A DNA stretch of 64,000 nucleotides from Verrucomicrobiota bacterium. GTDB lineage: Bacteria > Verrucomicrobiota > Verrucomicrobiia > Verrucomicrobiales > Akkermansiaceae. The DNA lies in contig JAURPJ010000074.1 in NCBI GenBank assembly GCA_030835305.1, positions 1-64,000 of the forward strand, read 5' to 3'. Position numbers and translations under genes: made by a program. Below the pieces are notes generated by a model. It had not been told where the DNA came from. It saw only the letters and a program-made list of their open reading frames with translations, and did no database searches. Shown here piece by piece: positions 62,371 through 64,000 of this stretch. The stretch's first letter is position 1. Each line of letters begins with the position of its first letter.

Positions 62371-63687
62371 ATGAAAATCAAAGCAGCTTTCCTTTCAGGC
62401 CTATTTTCCGGTGTTCTTTACGCTGAGACCTCACTCACCACCGAGCAACAAGTCTTCGGAAGCGGCTTTTCTTTCGAAAACATTCCCCCACCTGCGACCA
62501 ATGACCTTGGATCCCGGGCCCGATGGCAGGTCATCTCCGGGAAGGTTGATCGGAACGGCGGCGGCATCGCGTCCATGCACGACGGCAAGGTGCCCAACGG
62601 CGACGACGAACCGCGGACAAACTTTTTCTTTGCGGCGGGCTCCAACGGCGGGTTGGTTCACGTTAACCTGGGAGATGCCGTCGATCTGAAACGCATCACC
62701 AGTTACTCACGCCACTTTAAAAACAGGGGACCCCAGGTTTTTGATCTCTATGCCTCCTTGTCCGAAAAACCACCCGTCGGTAGCGGGGATCTGAAAACCA
62801 AGGAATGGGTCAAGCTTGCCTCCATCGACACCCGCGACGCCAACCGCTCCATGGGCGGACGCCATACCGCGTCCCTTACCGGAAAAATCGGTCGCTTCCG
62901 CCAGCTCGTTTTCGACATCAAACCGACTGAAAAGAAAACACCGTTTGGTCTCACTTTTTTCAGCGAAATTGACATCGTTGAAGTAAATGGACCGGACCTT
63001 GAACACGTCCCTTCAGGAAATCCACCCAAGGTGATCCGCTTTGCGACGCCTGACAAAAAATACTCTTTCGTCGTCGATGCCACCGATGCCCCCCATTACG
63101 AAAATTGGGTCAAGACCGAGCTCTCGCCCGTCATTTTAGAATGGTACCCCAAGATCGTCGACCTGCTCCCCGGCGATGGCTACGAAGCGCCAACCACAGT
63201 CACCCTGCAATTCAAAAACGACCTACCAGATGGAGTCCCCGCGTATGCCACCGGATCGTTTGTCACCATGAATGCCCCTTGGTTCAAAAACCAACTTGGG
63301 AAAGAGGCCAAAGGATGCGTCGTCCACGAACTTGTCCACGTTGTACAAAACTATTGGCTCGCCCCTCGGCTCAATCCCAACCCAAAACGAACTCCAGGTT
63401 GGGTCACCGAAGGGTTGGCCGATTACATCCGCTGGTTCCTCTACGAACCCGAAACGAAAGGAGCCCACTACACCCCGGCGCAAATTCGCACAATGAAGCA
63501 CGATGCCAGCTACCGAATCTCGGCCAACTTCATCGATTGGGTTTCGAGAAACCATCAGAAAAACATCGCCCGCCTCATCAACGAGGCCGCTCGCACCGGG
63601 CGCTACGAAGACGATCTCTGGAAAAAGCAAACAGGTAGCTCGATAGGAGAACTTGCCCGTGGATGGAAGTCACAAGGACTAAAGTGA
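62371..63687 (+). CDS. secreted basic-secretory-protein metallopeptidase with discoidin-like domain
   Basis: 438 aa. A short signal peptide (KAAFLSGLFSGVLYA) is followed by a discoidin/F5-8-like domain (about 30-215: VHVNLGDAVDLKRITSYSRH; RQLVFDIKPTEKKTPFGLTF). The peptidase (about 230-438) begins YSFVVDATDAPHYENWVK and contains the zinc motif CVVHELVHVVQNYW with His319, then TEGLADYIRWFLYEPETKGA, the third ligand. BSP-family proteins are plant and bacterial secreted proteins with an HExxH site. The Cys before the motif is notable. It probably degrades or remodels extracellular protein. Confidence 0.86.
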   Translation: MKIKAAFLSGLFSGVLYAETSLTTEQQVFGSGFSFENIPPPATNDLGSRARWQVISGKVDRNGGGIASMHDGKVPNGDDEPRTNFFFAAGSNGGLVHVNLGDAVDLKRITSYSRHFKNRGPQVFDLYASLSEKPPVGSGDLKTKEWVKLASIDTRDANRSMGGRHTASLTGKIGRFRQLVFDIKPTEKKTPFGLTFFSEIDIVEVNGPDLEHVPSGNPPKVIRFATPDKKYSFVVDATDAPHYENWVKTELSPVILEWYPKIVDLLPGDGYEAPTTVTLQFKNDLPDGVPAYATGSFVTMNAPWFKNQLGKEAKGCVVHELVHVVQNYWLAPRLNPNPKRTPGWVTEGLADYIRWFLYEPETKGAHYTPAQIRTMKHDASYRISANFIDWVSRNHQKNIARLINEAARTGRYEDDLWKKQTGSSIGELARGWKSQGLK

Positions 63688-63689
63688 AA

Positions 63690-64000
63690 CTAGCGACATC
63701 TCTTCAAAAGCCCGAGCGAGGCTATGACGGCAAGTGCTGCCGTTGCAGCTTCGATAACCGGGCTCCCTTCCGCCCGGGCAAACTAGGACCCGCCCGACCC
63801 GCCACTCTCATTTTCAATCTCATAGCGAACCGATGTGATGATCGATTCCGCTCCTGCGGAGAGTGTTTTAATATCCACCGTTCCCAGGTTGTTGATTGAT
63901 CTGTTGCCAAACTCGGCCAAATGAAATGCGCTCGACTCAAACTCACCTGGAACAAGGAAATCTTAATTGTTCTTGGGATCACTTTTGCGACCATCCTGGC
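63690..64000 (-). pseudogene. decayed secreted protein gene with PEP-CTERM-like anchor, 5' end outside window
   Basis: One reverse frame reads as protein through two internal stops. The codons before TAA (63963-63965) give QDGRKSDPKNN. The next stretch, DFLVPGEFESSAFHLAEFGN to YEIENESGGSGGS, ends at TAG (63783-63785). The frame goes on with FARAEGSPVIE, a hydrophobic stretch (ATAALAVIASLGLL) and KRCR before the final TAG (63690-63692). The tail resembles a PEP-CTERM anchor without a clean PEP. No frame with a start is visible within the window. A degraded gene is the simplest explanation. Confidence 0.55.

Noticed and set aside
63663-63899. A short plus-strand frame after the peptidase gene
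   Set aside because: It starts inside the peptidase gene and mirrors the decayed minus-strand gene; no independent support.

Overview
The window reads as chromosomal DNA of a free-living, probably marine member of the Verrucomicrobiota (order Verrucomicrobiales; a Roseibacillus- or Luteolibacter-like organism is my guess). Three things point there. Very large secreted LamG, CotH and lamin-tail proteins sit beside short proteins ending in VPEP-type PEP-CTERM anchors. A DUF1844 gene is fused by overlap to kdsA. Enzymes joined to a 3-keto-disaccharide hydrolase (DUF1080) module and paired PQQ-type propeller proteins are typical of planctomycetes and verrucomicrobia. The cell is Gram-negative: it has Kdo synthesis, LPS export, Mla, TonB and porin genes. 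I saw no rRNA, tRNA, CRISPR array, insertion sequence or prophage.

Layout. 1-9.5 kb: a GH31 alpha-glucosidase that runs off the left edge, divergent from a GT4 glycosyltransferase; gpmI, a thioesterase and an internally deleted DUF87-type ATPase; alanine racemase; ComEC; a membrane-anchored TPR-like protein. 9.5-16.5 kb: three secreted proteins (LamG, CotH/lamin-tail, PEP-CTERM). 16.5-20.6 kb: groEL, groES and dnaK. 21.2-24.4 kb: a tightly overlapped envelope operon, DUF1844-kdsA-lptC-like-lptA-like-lptB. 24.5-27.9 kb: thrS, infC (apparent AUA start) and a HAD phosphatase. 28-35.4 kb: DUF2071, an SGNH esterase/DUF1080 fusion, MlaD and MlaF without a neighbouring MlaE, a flavoprotein, and an M3 oligopeptidase.

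35.4-48.7 kb is the most system-like part. One strand carries a TonB-dependent receptor, a secreted partner protein, then DUF3450, a long ExbB (TtpC type), a short ExbB, two ExbD, TonB, a TPR protein, an outer-membrane porin and a small secreted protein, closed by a strong terminator. All three promoter regions of this block carry paired NGTNAC half-sites 11 bp apart. That is the geometry of a Pho box or a similar OmpR-family operator. My working reading is a dedicated, co-regulated TonB uptake system; phosphate or an organophosphate is a plausible but unproven substrate.

48.8-64 kb: a thioredoxin-like ferredoxin, holA, a PEP-CTERM protein, a 1762-residue LamG/discoidin/cadherin-like secreted protein, two PQQ-type propeller proteins, a sialate O-acetylesterase-like enzyme, an FKBP lipoprotein, a basic-secretory-protein peptidase, and at the right edge a decayed gene with two in-frame stops before a PEP-CTERM-like anchor. 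A second orphan PEP-CTERM tail lies at 28.7-28.9 kb.
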